From Segetibacter sp. 3557_3 (GTDB lineage Bacteria > Bacteroidota > Bacteroidia > Chitinophagales > Chitinophagaceae), in assembly GCF_004354985.1 (NCBI RefSeq), contig NZ_SMSK01000007.1, positions 124,001 through 188,000 of the forward strand: a stretch of 64,000 nucleotides of DNA, in the 5' to 3' direction. Of this stretch, positions 52,484 through 60,560 are shown in pieces. The notes under the pieces were generated by a model. That model ran no database searches. It saw nothing but the letters and a program-made list of their open reading frames with translations, and was not told the origin of the DNA. The first letter of the stretch is position 1, and each line of letters opens with the position of its first letter. A program made the translations under genes and the position numbers.

Positions 52484-52516
52484 TGTGTATTTTGATTCAA
52501 TCGAAAATACATAAAA

Positions 52517-52870
52517 ATGGCACAGCACAACCAAACCGGCAGCACCGGTGAAAAGCTCGCTGCAACATGGCTGGTAAAAAATGGCTTTGTAATTAAAGAA
52601 CTCAACTGGCGATATAAACACCTTGAAGTAGATCTCATTGCGGAGAAAAACAATACCATGCATTTCATCGAAGTAAAAACCCGTCACACAACGCAATTCG
52701 GCTACCCCGAAGAAAGTATCACAAAAAACAAGATGAAAAACTTAAAGGATGCTGCTGAACAATACCAATACAAGAATCCGGGAATTAAATGGATACAGTT
52801 CGATGTACTGGCAATTCTTATACAGTCGGGCAAAATAGACTACTGGTTTAACCAGGATGTTTATTGGTAA
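52517..52870 (+). CDS. yraN: YraN/UPF0102 family endonuclease-like protein
   Basis: This 117-residue protein has the YraN pattern: GSTGEKLAATWLVKNGF, then NWRYKHLEVDLIAEKNNTMHFIEVKTRH with the E-x-K of a PD-(D/E)XK nuclease fold, then ITKNKMKNLKDAAEQY. It is a Holliday-junction resolvase-like family of unproven role. The stop is followed at once by an AATCCGTAATTCG-type repeat. Confidence 0.9.
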   Translation: MAQHNQTGSTGEKLAATWLVKNGFVIKELNWRYKHLEVDLIAEKNNTMHFIEVKTRHTTQFGYPEESITKNKMKNLKDAAEQYQYKNPGIKWIQFDVLAILIQSGKIDYWFNQDVYW

Positions 52871-53524
52871 CGGATTTTCGAATTACGGATTACCGGATTA
52901 CGAATTGAAGAAAGGGGAATTTGGTATAGAGGTGTTGGGTATAAAGGCGAATTGCGAATTGCGAATGAGTGGATTGCGGATTGTGAGTTGGGTAACAGGT
53001 ATTTGGTATTAAGGTACTCTGGCATTGAGCGGACGATGCCGTTGCATATTAGAAATTGAATTGATGACCAAAACGTTTTGACTGCTGCTTAAAACTATGC
53101 GGTACAAGTGAGTGACACCCTCCGGGCCGCCAGCCCGAAAGAATTCATTCTGGCGGGGTTCATCCGGGCGGGCAACGATGTCCAATAGCATTCGTCTGCT
53201 TGCGACCAAAAACAGCAGGACTTAAAATGTTTCGCACCCAACAGCATCACTGGCGCTGCTCAAATCATTTGTCTTACTACCTCATACCAATACCTTTCTT
53301 CAACTCGCCACGCTGCAATTCGTCAATCCTTAACCAATGTTGATTAGTTCAGGAATCTTTTTGGACCAAGCCCCTGTTTTTCAATTGTAAATCGTTGCGT
53401 CGCACTCTTGTACTATTTACCAATACTGGGCAAATTACGTCAGCAAAGGGCTTAAATAAACAACATTGAATCCTCAACCTCAATACCCAACCCCTTAATA
53501 CCTCAATACCCAATACCTAACTCC
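52871..53524. repeat. Intergenic repeat region with low-complexity arms
   Basis: No gene is visible here. From 52871 to 52910 the DNA repeats AATTACGGATT-type words, and 52946-52990 repeats GAATTGCGAATTGCG. GGTATTGGG-like words at 52918-53017 recur in inverse orientation at 53469-53520 (CCAATACCT and CTCAATACCC units). The arms therefore form a loose inverted repeat around a spacer of about 450 bp that contains palindromic repeat copy B at 53105-53212. Confidence 0.65.
53105..53212 (-). repeat. GC-rich palindromic intergenic repeat, copy B
   Basis: Read on the minus strand it has the same order as copy A at 44102: TTTTTGGT, 23 bp, ACATCGTTGCCC, GCCCGGATGAACC, then GGGTGTCACTCAC. Between the two conserved halves it has an insert with a perfect 7-bp stem CCGCCAG/CTGGCGG. 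Both halves match copy A almost base for base. Confidence 0.75.
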
Positions 53525-54046
53525 CTATTCACGAATACTTTTCGGAACCACCAGCTTTGCCAACATTTTCTCAACCATTTTATACGTTGCCGGGCAGTAA
53601 AGTATGTTTTGCTGGTGCACATGGATATAATCGGTGAAGTCGCGCTTGTCGAGGTGCGGAAAACCTGAACAATCACCTGGTCTTACCGCGTAAATACTAC
53701 AGCGGTTGGTGTCAAGCTCAAGAAACTGGCATGGCCGATTCTTATTTGTCCAGTCTTTATCACCGGGTTCGCGGTACAACCACTTGTCGCGAAAAGCTCT
53801 GGTGCTAACCCCGGTATATGCGGCGATGCGCTTGATATCTGCCGGTGTAAACGTGGGCGTCATTTTGCGGCAACAGTTCGAACAGGTAACACAATCCACT
53901 TCCTGCCAAACCTCCCGCTCAATAGCTTCAACAACATCATGCAGGTTCCCGGGCGGCTTTCTTTCAACTTTGGCAAGGAAACGGTGAAAAGCTTTTTTGT
54001 GATAGCTTAACTTGCGCCGGAACGAACGAAGATTTACAGGGTTCAT
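53525..54046 (-). CDS. YkgJ-type cysteine-cluster protein
   Basis: This 173-residue protein has the cysteine set of the YkgJ (CxxCxxxCC) family: CVTCSNCCRKMTPTFT, CQFLELDTNRCSIYAVRPGDCSGFPHLD and a late CPA. The residues probably bind zinc or an Fe-S cluster. The N-terminus is basic. The function is unknown in the family. It is divergent from xerD with 90 bp between starts. Confidence 0.88.
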   Translation of the reverse strand: MNPVNLRSFRRKLSYHKKAFHRFLAKVERKPPGNLHDVVEAIEREVWQEVDCVTCSNCCRKMTPTFTPADIKRIAAYTGVSTRAFRDKWLYREPGDKDWTNKNRPCQFLELDTNRCSIYAVRPGDCSGFPHLDKRDFTDYIHVHQQNILYCPATYKMVEKMLAKLVVPKSIRE

Positions 54047-54136
54047 GATTATGGGTGTTATACACTAAGCACGTTAAATCTTAACGAATGTAATTCCTTT
54101 CTTTACCAATAAACAAAGCCAGTACTTCTTTAGCAC

Positions 54137-55045
54137 ATGTGGCAATCTTATATCAGCGGTTTCAAGGCATACCTGCAACTCGAAAAATCGCTTAGCGATC
54201 ACTCGGTTGACGCATACCTGCACGACGTTGAAAAACTGGCAACATTCCTGGTCATCAGCGATCAAAAAAAGAACCCGGCAGAAATCACGCTGAAAGAACT
54301 TCAGCAATTTGTAAAGTGGATCGGGGAACTGGGAATGATTGCCAGTTCGCAGGCCCGGATCATCTCGGGTATCAAAGCCTTTTTTAAGTATTGCAGCATC
54401 GAGAACATCATCACCAACGATCCAACGGCGTTACTTGAAGCACCCCGGCTACGAAGGATGTTGCCCGACATCCTGAGTTTCGAAGAGATTGAACGCATCA
54501 TCGCTGCGAACGACCTGAGTAAACCCGAAGGCGGTCGCAACAAAGCCATACTCGAAACCATGTACAGCTGTGGCCTCCGGGTAAGTGAAGTTATCAACCT
54601 GCAGGTTAGCTGTCTTTATCTCGACATAGGTTTTATCAGGGTCATCGGAAAAGGCGATAAGGAACGGCTCGTACCCGTAGGCAGCGATGCGGTGAAGTAT
54701 ATCGAGCTTTACCGGAAGAATATACGGGTACATCAAAAGCTCAACAGGGGCTTCGAAGACATCTTGTTTCTAAGCAAACACGGCAAAGGACTTTCGCGGA
54801 TCATGATCTTTTACATCATCAAGGACCTGGCAAAAAAAGCCGGCATAACAAAAAACATTTCTCCACATACCTTTCGCCATTCGTTTGCAACACACCTTGT
54901 GGAAGGCGGTGCCGACCTTCGTGCCGTGCAGGAAATGTTGGGTCACGAGAGCATTACAACAACTGAAATTTATACCCACCTCGATCGCGACTTTTTGCGA
55001 AGCACCCTGCAGCAATTTCATCCGGCATTTAAAGGAGGCAGTTGA
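54137..55045 (+). CDS. xerD: Site-specific tyrosine recombinase XerD
   Basis: This 302-residue recombinase has the N-terminal SAM-like domain (about 1-105) and the complete catalytic set: Arg148 (SCGLRVSE), Lys172 (GKGDKER), His244 and Arg247 (HTFRHSFATH), His270 (LGHESITTTEIY) and the nucleophile Tyr279. With XerC it resolves chromosome dimers at dif during division. Size and motifs fit the housekeeping enzyme rather than a mobile-element integrase, and I see no att-like repeats or cargo. Confidence 0.93.
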   Translation: MWQSYISGFKAYLQLEKSLSDHSVDAYLHDVEKLATFLVISDQKKNPAEITLKELQQFVKWIGELGMIASSQARIISGIKAFFKYCSIENIITNDPTALLEAPRLRRMLPDILSFEEIERIIAANDLSKPEGGRNKAILETMYSCGLRVSEVINLQVSCLYLDIGFIRVIGKGDKERLVPVGSDAVKYIELYRKNIRVHQKLNRGFEDILFLSKHGKGLSRIMIFYIIKDLAKKAGITKNISPHTFRHSFATHLVEGGADLRAVQEMLGHESITTTEIYTHLDRDFLRSTLQQFHPAFKGGS

Positions 55046-55068
55046 TGAGTTGAGAATCACTTTCGTTT

Positions 55069-55091
55069 CCGATCCGGTTGATCCGGGCGGG
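55069..55091 (-). repeat. GC-rich palindromic intergenic repeat, partial copy C
   Basis: On the minus strand CCCGCCCGGATCAACCGG is followed by ATCGG and matches copy A at 21 of 23 positions. The outer words of copies A and B are not present, so this is a core-only copy. It lies just after the xerD stop. Confidence 0.6.
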
Positions 55092-55271
55092 ACCGTTATT
55101 CGGCAGGTTAATTGCATAAGTGGCGTAACGAAACGACATTCCATTCAGGAAGGTTCGCAGGGAAAGTCGATGATTAAGCGTGATTTTTGAACCCAATACC
55201 GGAACGCTTTCGCAGATCGTTACCCCTTCCGAGCTTACATTGATGATCCCCGGCTATCTGTCGTTTGTTGA

Positions 55272-57197
55272 TTAGCGGGCCTTTGAAACATCAGGATTTT
55301 TATTCAGCGACATTGTTTTATCTACAAGTCCAATAAACGCTTTGCGATAGCCTTCTTGATCCTTGCCAAGAGCGCCCGAAGCGAGTTCTTTTACCAGGCT
55401 GAGGGTACCATTGCCTTTGTATTCGGAATTTCGCAGCAACATACCGAATTCAGCAACCGCCGCCGCAAATCGTAGGTTCGACGATGTAACCGAAACACCC
55501 TTGTTAGCGGCTACTGTGTGCACCAACAATTTGCTCTCATCGGCATTCGGTTGTTTATACCGGAGTTTAATCGTGAGCATTTCATTGCTGCTTGAGTTTT
55601 TCGCAGTTCTGTTTGTTATGGGCTGCTGGTATTTTAGTTCATCTACGCTATCGGTAAAGTCGCTTTTGAGTCCTGCGGGGATAATCTCGTACAAAGCCGT
55701 AACGGTATGCCCGCTCCCCATTTCACCGGCGTCTTTTTTATCGTCGTTAAAGTCTTCTTTTGCAAGCAGGCGATTCTCATAGCCGATCAGCCTGTAGGCC
55801 TGTACGAAGGAAGGGTTGAATTCCAGTTGCAGTTTTACATCTTTCGCTATCGTAAAAAGGGTTCCGCCCCATTCTTTAACTAGTACCTTCTTCGCTTCTT
55901 CTTCGGTATCAATGTAGGCATGGTTACCATTGCCCTTATCGGCGAGCTGCTGCATCTTATTGTCCTGGTAGTTGCCGGTTCCAAAACCAAGTACGGTTAA
56001 GTACACCCCGCTTTTTCTTTCTTCTTCAATCATACGGACCAGTGCATCGTCGCTGCTTAGCCCAACGTTGAAATCCCCATCGGTACAAAGGATAACCCTG
56101 TTGTTACCGCCTTTGATAAAGTTTTCTTTTGCGGTCTTGTAGGCGAGTGCAATCCCGGCCCCACCAGCCGTAGACCCACCTGCTTCGAGTTGATCAAGTG
56201 TTTCTTTTATGCGGATCTTATTTGTTCCTGAAGTGGGTGGCAATACCAGGCCGGCACTGCCTGCATAAACAACCATCGCAATGCGGTCCTGCTCCCGCAA
56301 CTGATCAATTAATAACTTAATAGCTGCTTTTACCAGGGGTAGTTTGGCAGGGTCATTCATGCTGCCACTTACATCGATTAGGAAGGTTAAGTTTGACGCC
56401 GGGAGATGGGTGGCTTCGATCTTCTTCCCCTGCAAGCCGATACTCAGCAGCTTGTGCTGGTTGTTCCATGGGCAAATGCCCACTTCTGTGTTCACCGAAA
56501 AAGGATCATTGCCTGAGGGTTGTGGGTAATCATAGCTGAAATAGTTGATCATTTCTTCCAATCGTACGGCTCCCGCCGGTGGTATGCGTCCTTCGTTAAT
56601 CATACGGCGAACGTTGCTGTATGATGCTGCATCTACATCTATCGAAAACGTCGACAGTGGGGTTGTGGTAACCCGCTGAAACCGGTTTTCTACAATGTGC
56701 CCATACCCTTCCCGGTCGAACCCATTGTCTTCAACCGACGATACATTTGTATCTGTTGTCGCGTTAGCTGGGGCGTGTGCCAGCCCGTTTTGTATGCGTG
56801 AATAGCCGGGATTATACAGTTGCCTGGCGAGTTGATCTTTGACGGGGGCACCCACCATTCTCCGTTTGGTCAAAGCACCTACAACAACTTCCTGTACGGC
56901 GAGCCTGGCCTGTTTTAGAGAGATGATTAACGGGGATAAAGCTGCTTTTACCTCCACCTGTTCATAACCGGCAGCAGAGATTACCAGCACGGACTTATCT
57001 GATGGTGTTGTCAACTTAAACTTTCCTTCAGAGTCGGTCGAAGTGCCGGTCGAAGTTCCTTTAATCACAACACCCGCTCCTGAAATGGGGTTACCAACCC
57101 GGTCAACAACCTTTCCGGATACTTTAAACTCACTGGAGAACGTGAAAGCCGTTGCAACAACTGCAAAAAGTATAATGAGGTATATGCCTGTTTTCAT
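55272..57197 (-). CDS. VWA-domain protein with CarboxypepD_reg and SusC-like motif
   Basis: This 641-residue protein starts with a signal peptide or anchor (MKTGIYLIILFAVVATAFTF). Residues 24-97 form a CarboxypepD_reg domain (VSGKVVDRVGNPISGAGVVIKG, STDSEGKFKLTT). VQEVVVGALTKRR at 101-113 matches the motif that follows this domain in SusC receptors. A von Willebrand A domain begins near 270 with the MIDAS DVSGSM at 275-280, followed by VILCTDGDFNVG. The C-terminal part fits the YfbK/DUF3520 type. It likely binds a metal-dependent ligand in the periplasm or outer membrane. It is 18 bp downstream of the 57216 gene. Confidence 0.88.
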   Translation of the reverse strand: MKTGIYLIILFAVVATAFTFSSEFKVSGKVVDRVGNPISGAGVVIKGTSTGTSTDSEGKFKLTTPSDKSVLVISAAGYEQVEVKAALSPLIISLKQARLAVQEVVVGALTKRRMVGAPVKDQLARQLYNPGYSRIQNGLAHAPANATTDTNVSSVEDNGFDREGYGHIVENRFQRVTTTPLSTFSIDVDAASYSNVRRMINEGRIPPAGAVRLEEMINYFSYDYPQPSGNDPFSVNTEVGICPWNNQHKLLSIGLQGKKIEATHLPASNLTFLIDVSGSMNDPAKLPLVKAAIKLLIDQLREQDRIAMVVYAGSAGLVLPPTSGTNKIRIKETLDQLEAGGSTAGGAGIALAYKTAKENFIKGGNNRVILCTDGDFNVGLSSDDALVRMIEEERKSGVYLTVLGFGTGNYQDNKMQQLADKGNGNHAYIDTEEEAKKVLVKEWGGTLFTIAKDVKLQLEFNPSFVQAYRLIGYENRLLAKEDFNDDKKDAGEMGSGHTVTALYEIIPAGLKSDFTDSVDELKYQQPITNRTAKNSSSNEMLTIKLRYKQPNADESKLLVHTVAANKGVSVTSSNLRFAAAVAEFGMLLRNSEYKGNGTLSLVKELASGALGKDQEGYRKAFIGLVDKTMSLNKNPDVSKAR

Positions 57198-57215
57198 GAT
57201 GTAGACTTTAAGGGT

Positions 57216-58271
57216 TTATTGAACGATAACTTTTGTGCTATAACGCTTGCCGGTTTGCGTCTCCGATGCTTCGAGGTAATAACTGCCTTTGGGTACTGCG
57301 CCCGAAATATTAAGCGAGCTGATTCTTTGAGATTCTCCTACTGAAAAAGCTTTCGAATGGTATAAGTGGCCGGAACTACTGAATAACCGTACCGTATATT
57401 TTCCGGGTGTTTTAAATACGAGGTGGAACTCGCCGCCAGCGACAGCCGGATTAGGGAATACAGCAAACATTTGTGTACCCGTTAGCCGCGCAACCATCGA
57501 CCTAACGGTGTCTGCAATCGAGGGTTTTTTCACCATGGCGATCTCGCCCATGATGGCGATGCACGTTGAAGCTTCACGTCCCGTTAGCGCTTTGCAGGTT
57601 TCCACAGGCTCATCGATCAACCGGAATATTGTTTCCGTTGTGCCCTCCGAGGCCTGAACATGCTGTTGTACAGTCTTGCTGCCGATCGCTGTTGCAGAAA
57701 GCGGCACACTTACGGCTGCTTTCCAAAGTGAAAGCATAAAGCGGCCATGTTCGTCGGTTGTAGTACCATTTTGGGTACCAGTTACCCAAACAGGGGCAGA
57801 TGGAACAGGCTCGCCTTCTTCATTGAGCACCTTGCCTGAAACCATGGTAATCGGTTTCGTCTCACCTGCAGGTTCGTTTACCCGTCGCGGAGTAAAGTTG
57901 CCCATGAGGATCGCCTGTTCTATTGTGGATGGCTTATTTGACCCCTTTTTAATCGTTTCCTTTTGTTGTGCCGTTGCGAGCCCGTTAAAGAGAAATGCTG
58001 GCACCAGTGCGGCAAATAAAAACCGGTAAGGTTTAATGGCAAATTGCTGATCACCATTCAGCGGTCTTTGGAGCTGGGATTCGGAAAACCGGCCGCAGGT
58101 GGTAGCGCTTTCCTGCGATAAGAGGGCAAGAATTTGCCGATCTGTTTTCCCGGTAAAATCTATCACCTTTTTAGAACATCCGGAACAAAATCTGCCTTGT
58201 TCCGCCGGCGACATTTCGTGCCAACGCTGATGGCAGGGCTCGGCTACATGGAGTACAATTTTACTGCTCAT
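57216..58271 (-). CDS. Membrane-anchored Cys-motif protein with CarboxypepD_reg and T9SS CTD-like C-terminus
   Basis: This 351-residue protein begins with a cytoplasmic module common in Bacteroidota: Cys13 in PCHQRWHEM, GRFCSGC (Cys29, Cys32) and KKVIDFTG, probably a metal site. A single transmembrane helix spans about 82-100. A CarboxypepD_reg domain follows (about 142-217: VSGKVLNEEGEPVPSAPVWVTG). Residues 268-351 (FAVFPNPAVAGGEFHLVF to KRYSTKVIVQ) resemble a type A sorting domain of the type IX system, yet there is no N-terminal Sec signal. It is first in a two-gene unit with the VWA gene and divergent from the sigma factor gene. Confidence 0.82.
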   Translation of the reverse strand: MSSKIVLHVAEPCHQRWHEMSPAEQGRFCSGCSKKVIDFTGKTDRQILALLSQESATTCGRFSESQLQRPLNGDQQFAIKPYRFLFAALVPAFLFNGLATAQQKETIKKGSNKPSTIEQAILMGNFTPRRVNEPAGETKPITMVSGKVLNEEGEPVPSAPVWVTGTQNGTTTDEHGRFMLSLWKAAVSVPLSATAIGSKTVQQHVQASEGTTETIFRLIDEPVETCKALTGREASTCIAIMGEIAMVKKPSIADTVRSMVARLTGTQMFAVFPNPAVAGGEFHLVFKTPGKYTVRLFSSSGHLYHSKAFSVGESQRISSLNISGAVPKGSYYLEASETQTGKRYSTKVIVQ

Positions 58272-58527
58272 AAAGGGTTGTTTAGTTATGGATGCCTGTT
58301 ATTTTAGAATTACATATGCAGCTGGGAAAATCTTTTGTTCAGGGGGAAGACCGGGATAGAAGGCTCCGACGTCAGCAAACTGATGAGGCGGCGCTGATAC
58401 GAGAATGACTTGCCGGGCGCGTTCTCCTCGCATTTGGATTTATCTTCCATTTAGGCGTTTGGGGTTGCTGACGGAAAGGCAACAGATAATAATCACAACA
58501 ATGATTTAGTAAATTGAGCCCGCAACG

Positions 58528-59097
58528 ATGGCCCTTTTAAAAAACATATCTGCTTCACCGTTAACGGACACTGAGCTGCTCGACAGCATAAGGCAGGAGG
58601 GGTCGCAAGAAGCAGTAGCTGAACTTTTTTTGCGGTACAGTGATCTTGTATATGGTACCTGTTTAAAGTTTCTTGAGGACCAGGAACTGGCAAAGGACGC
58701 CGTCATGGATATCTACCAGGAATTGCTCACCAAACTGAAGGCGCACGAGGTCGAAAACTTCAAAGGATGGCTTTATGTGCTTACAAGGAATCACTGCCTG
58801 ATGAAGCTGCGAAAAAACAAGCAAATGCCCGTTAGATCGTTAGATACAGCTGTTGTGCAATCCGAAGACTTTTTGCATCTGGAGAAGGTACTTGAAAAAG
58901 AAGCCCAATTATCGCAGTTAAATAAATGTATAGAGCAGTTGCATGATGAACAAAAACGGAGCGTACAATTGTTCTACCTCGAAAACAAATGTTACAACGA
59001 GATCGTTGAAATCACCGGGCTGGAGTGGAACAGGGTTCGCAGCCTGATTCAAAATGGGCGGAGAAACCTAAAAATCTGCATGGAAAAGGATGGCTGA
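58528..59097 (+). CDS. ECF-type RNA polymerase sigma factor
   Basis: This 189-residue protein has sigma region 2 (about 28-95: VAELFLRYSDLVYGTCLKFLEDQELAKDAVMDIYQELL, then FKGWLYVLTRNHCLMKLRK). Region 4 lies at about 128-180: LNKCIEQLHDEQKRSVQLFYLENKCYNEIVEITGLEWNRVRSLIQNGRRNL. It should recruit RNA polymerase to a small regulon. Its stop overlaps the start of the next gene by eight bases, the usual sigma/anti-sigma arrangement. Confidence 0.93.
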   Translation: MALLKNISASPLTDTELLDSIRQEGSQEAVAELFLRYSDLVYGTCLKFLEDQELAKDAVMDIYQELLTKLKAHEVENFKGWLYVLTRNHCLMKLRKNKQMPVRSLDTAVVQSEDFLHLEKVLEKEAQLSQLNKCIEQLHDEQKRSVQLFYLENKCYNEIVEITGLEWNRVRSLIQNGRRNLKICMEKDG

Positions 59098-60322
59098 AAA
59101 ACAACCATATAATTACAACGACATCCGGCGTTATCTCGGGCAGCAGATGACCCCGGAGGAGATGCACCTATTTGAGAAGGCAATGATGAATGACCCTTTC
59201 CTTGCAGATGCATTGGACGGCTACCAGCTGGCTAACAATGAGACTACGAAAGATCACCTCGCTGAAATCGAAAAGGCGATAAAAGGTGAAAAGGAAAGGG
59301 CGAAGGTGGTTCCGATTACACGCCCCGCCAGGTCTTCCTGGCTGAAAATTGCTGTTGTAATTGTTGTGCTTGCCGGGGCAGCCCTCGTTACGTTCCGGGC
59401 AACCGAAAACGGCACGGAGTCACGCGAACTGGCCGCAGATGTTGCTGCTGTTGCTCCTGATAGTATTAAGCCCAATGGGACGTTTGCTCCAACACCTCAA
59501 AAAGAAAGCGTAAACGAATTATTGGCGAGGAACCTAAAAACAAAGGTTCCGACACAACAAAACTCGTCAACCCCGCTTGAACCTGGTAGAAAACAGGTGC
59601 CGCCCCCTATGATGAGGGCCGATGCCCTAACGGCCACTGAAGCTACCCGGATGAACACGCAGGAAGCAATTAAAGAGGAAGGAAGACAAGCTGACGCCAT
59701 GGTAGCGGCAGCACCCCGGCTCCAGGACAATCGCCAGGGTTTTGAACTCCGCGGCAAAGTAGTTGACAATCTTGGTAATCCGGTTACTTCTGCTACGGTC
59801 GCTGCCCCTAAAGATCAGGCTGCAACACTCAGCGATAGCACAGGCAACTTTCGCCTTCGGGTTCCAGACTCAACAGTCGACGTTACCGTATCATCAGCAG
59901 GATATGCCACAGTACAAAAAAAGTTATACGGGAAAAGCGACAATAATGTGCTCCTTCAAAAATCCCAGCCCGCGCTTAACGAGGTTGTTATAGGGTCAGG
60001 ACGGAAAAACACGGTTGCACGCTCCCGGAGAGTAACCGCAGTTATGGCGGATACTGCAGCCGTACCGGTTGGCGGATGGGAGCAATTTCAAGCATACTTT
60101 TACAACCAGCTTCGTTCATCCGCCGATAGTATCAAACAAATTGGTGCCGGCGAAATGGAGCTGGAATTTCGCGTTGACCCTGATGGCACTCCACGGGATA
60201 TCAAATTGACAACTCTGGTAAATAGAACCCTGGAAGTGCAGGTGGGGTTAATTCTCGAACGGGGCCCTAAATGGATGGTTCAACCAGGCAATTCAGGAAA
60301 AAGGGTGCGAATCCGCTTATGA
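59090..60322 (+). CDS. Membrane-bound anti-sigma-like protein with CarboxypepD_reg and TonB C-terminal domain
   Basis: This 410-residue protein has an N-terminal cytoplasmic part (1-83) and one transmembrane helix (about 84-101). A Pro/Thr-rich stretch runs to about 215. A CarboxypepD_reg domain follows (218-290: LRGKVVDNLGNPVTSATVAAP, SDSTGNFRLRV), then LNEVVIG at 296-302, like the motif after the plug-linked domain of SusC. The last 80 residues (GGWEQFQAYFYNQL, MELEFRVDPDGTPRDIKL) fit a TonB C-terminal domain. Position and topology suggest it holds the upstream sigma factor. No Zn anti-sigma motif is seen, so that role is inference. Confidence 0.8.
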   Translation: MAEKQPYNYNDIRRYLGQQMTPEEMHLFEKAMMNDPFLADALDGYQLANNETTKDHLAEIEKAIKGEKERAKVVPITRPARSSWLKIAVVIVVLAGAALVTFRATENGTESRELAADVAAVAPDSIKPNGTFAPTPQKESVNELLARNLKTKVPTQQNSSTPLEPGRKQVPPPMMRADALTATEATRMNTQEAIKEEGRQADAMVAAAPRLQDNRQGFELRGKVVDNLGNPVTSATVAAPKDQAATLSDSTGNFRLRVPDSTVDVTVSSAGYATVQKKLYGKSDNNVLLQKSQPALNEVVIGSGRKNTVARSRRVTAVMADTAAVPVGGWEQFQAYFYNQLRSSADSIKQIGAGEMELEFRVDPDGTPRDIKLTTLVNRTLEVQVGLILERGPKWMVQPGNSGKRVRIRL

Positions 60323-60560
60323 TGAGCATTAAGCGACTGCTAAACATTTCCTAAAAACTTTTTTGCAGCGGGGCCATAAACATCAGTTTTTTACGCGTTT
60401 ACACTTCTTTATAGCGCTTAATATTCAAATGAGTAGGTCTAAACTGCAGTTGTCTGGCAAGAAAGCTCATCTGTAAATGCTTGTGCTTGAGAATAGCCCC
60501 TTAACGATCCCGGTAGTTTTGAGTTGAGGCGCCGATGGCGTACGTTTGCCCAAAAAAATT

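Noticed and set aside
53009-53209. 66-codon minus-strand frame
   Set aside because: It runs through palindromic repeat copy B; the shared peptide with the copy A region reflects repeat DNA, not a protein family.
54137-55045. xerD as a mobile-element integrase
   Set aside because: No att-like direct repeats, tRNA target or cargo genes are seen, and size and motifs fit the housekeeping recombinase.
55046-55260. Minus-strand fragment with protein-like text (for example LRTFLNGMSFRYATYAINLP)
   Set aside because: It has no upstream start, is bounded by a TAG and contains repeat copy C. A decayed gene fragment is possible but unsupported.
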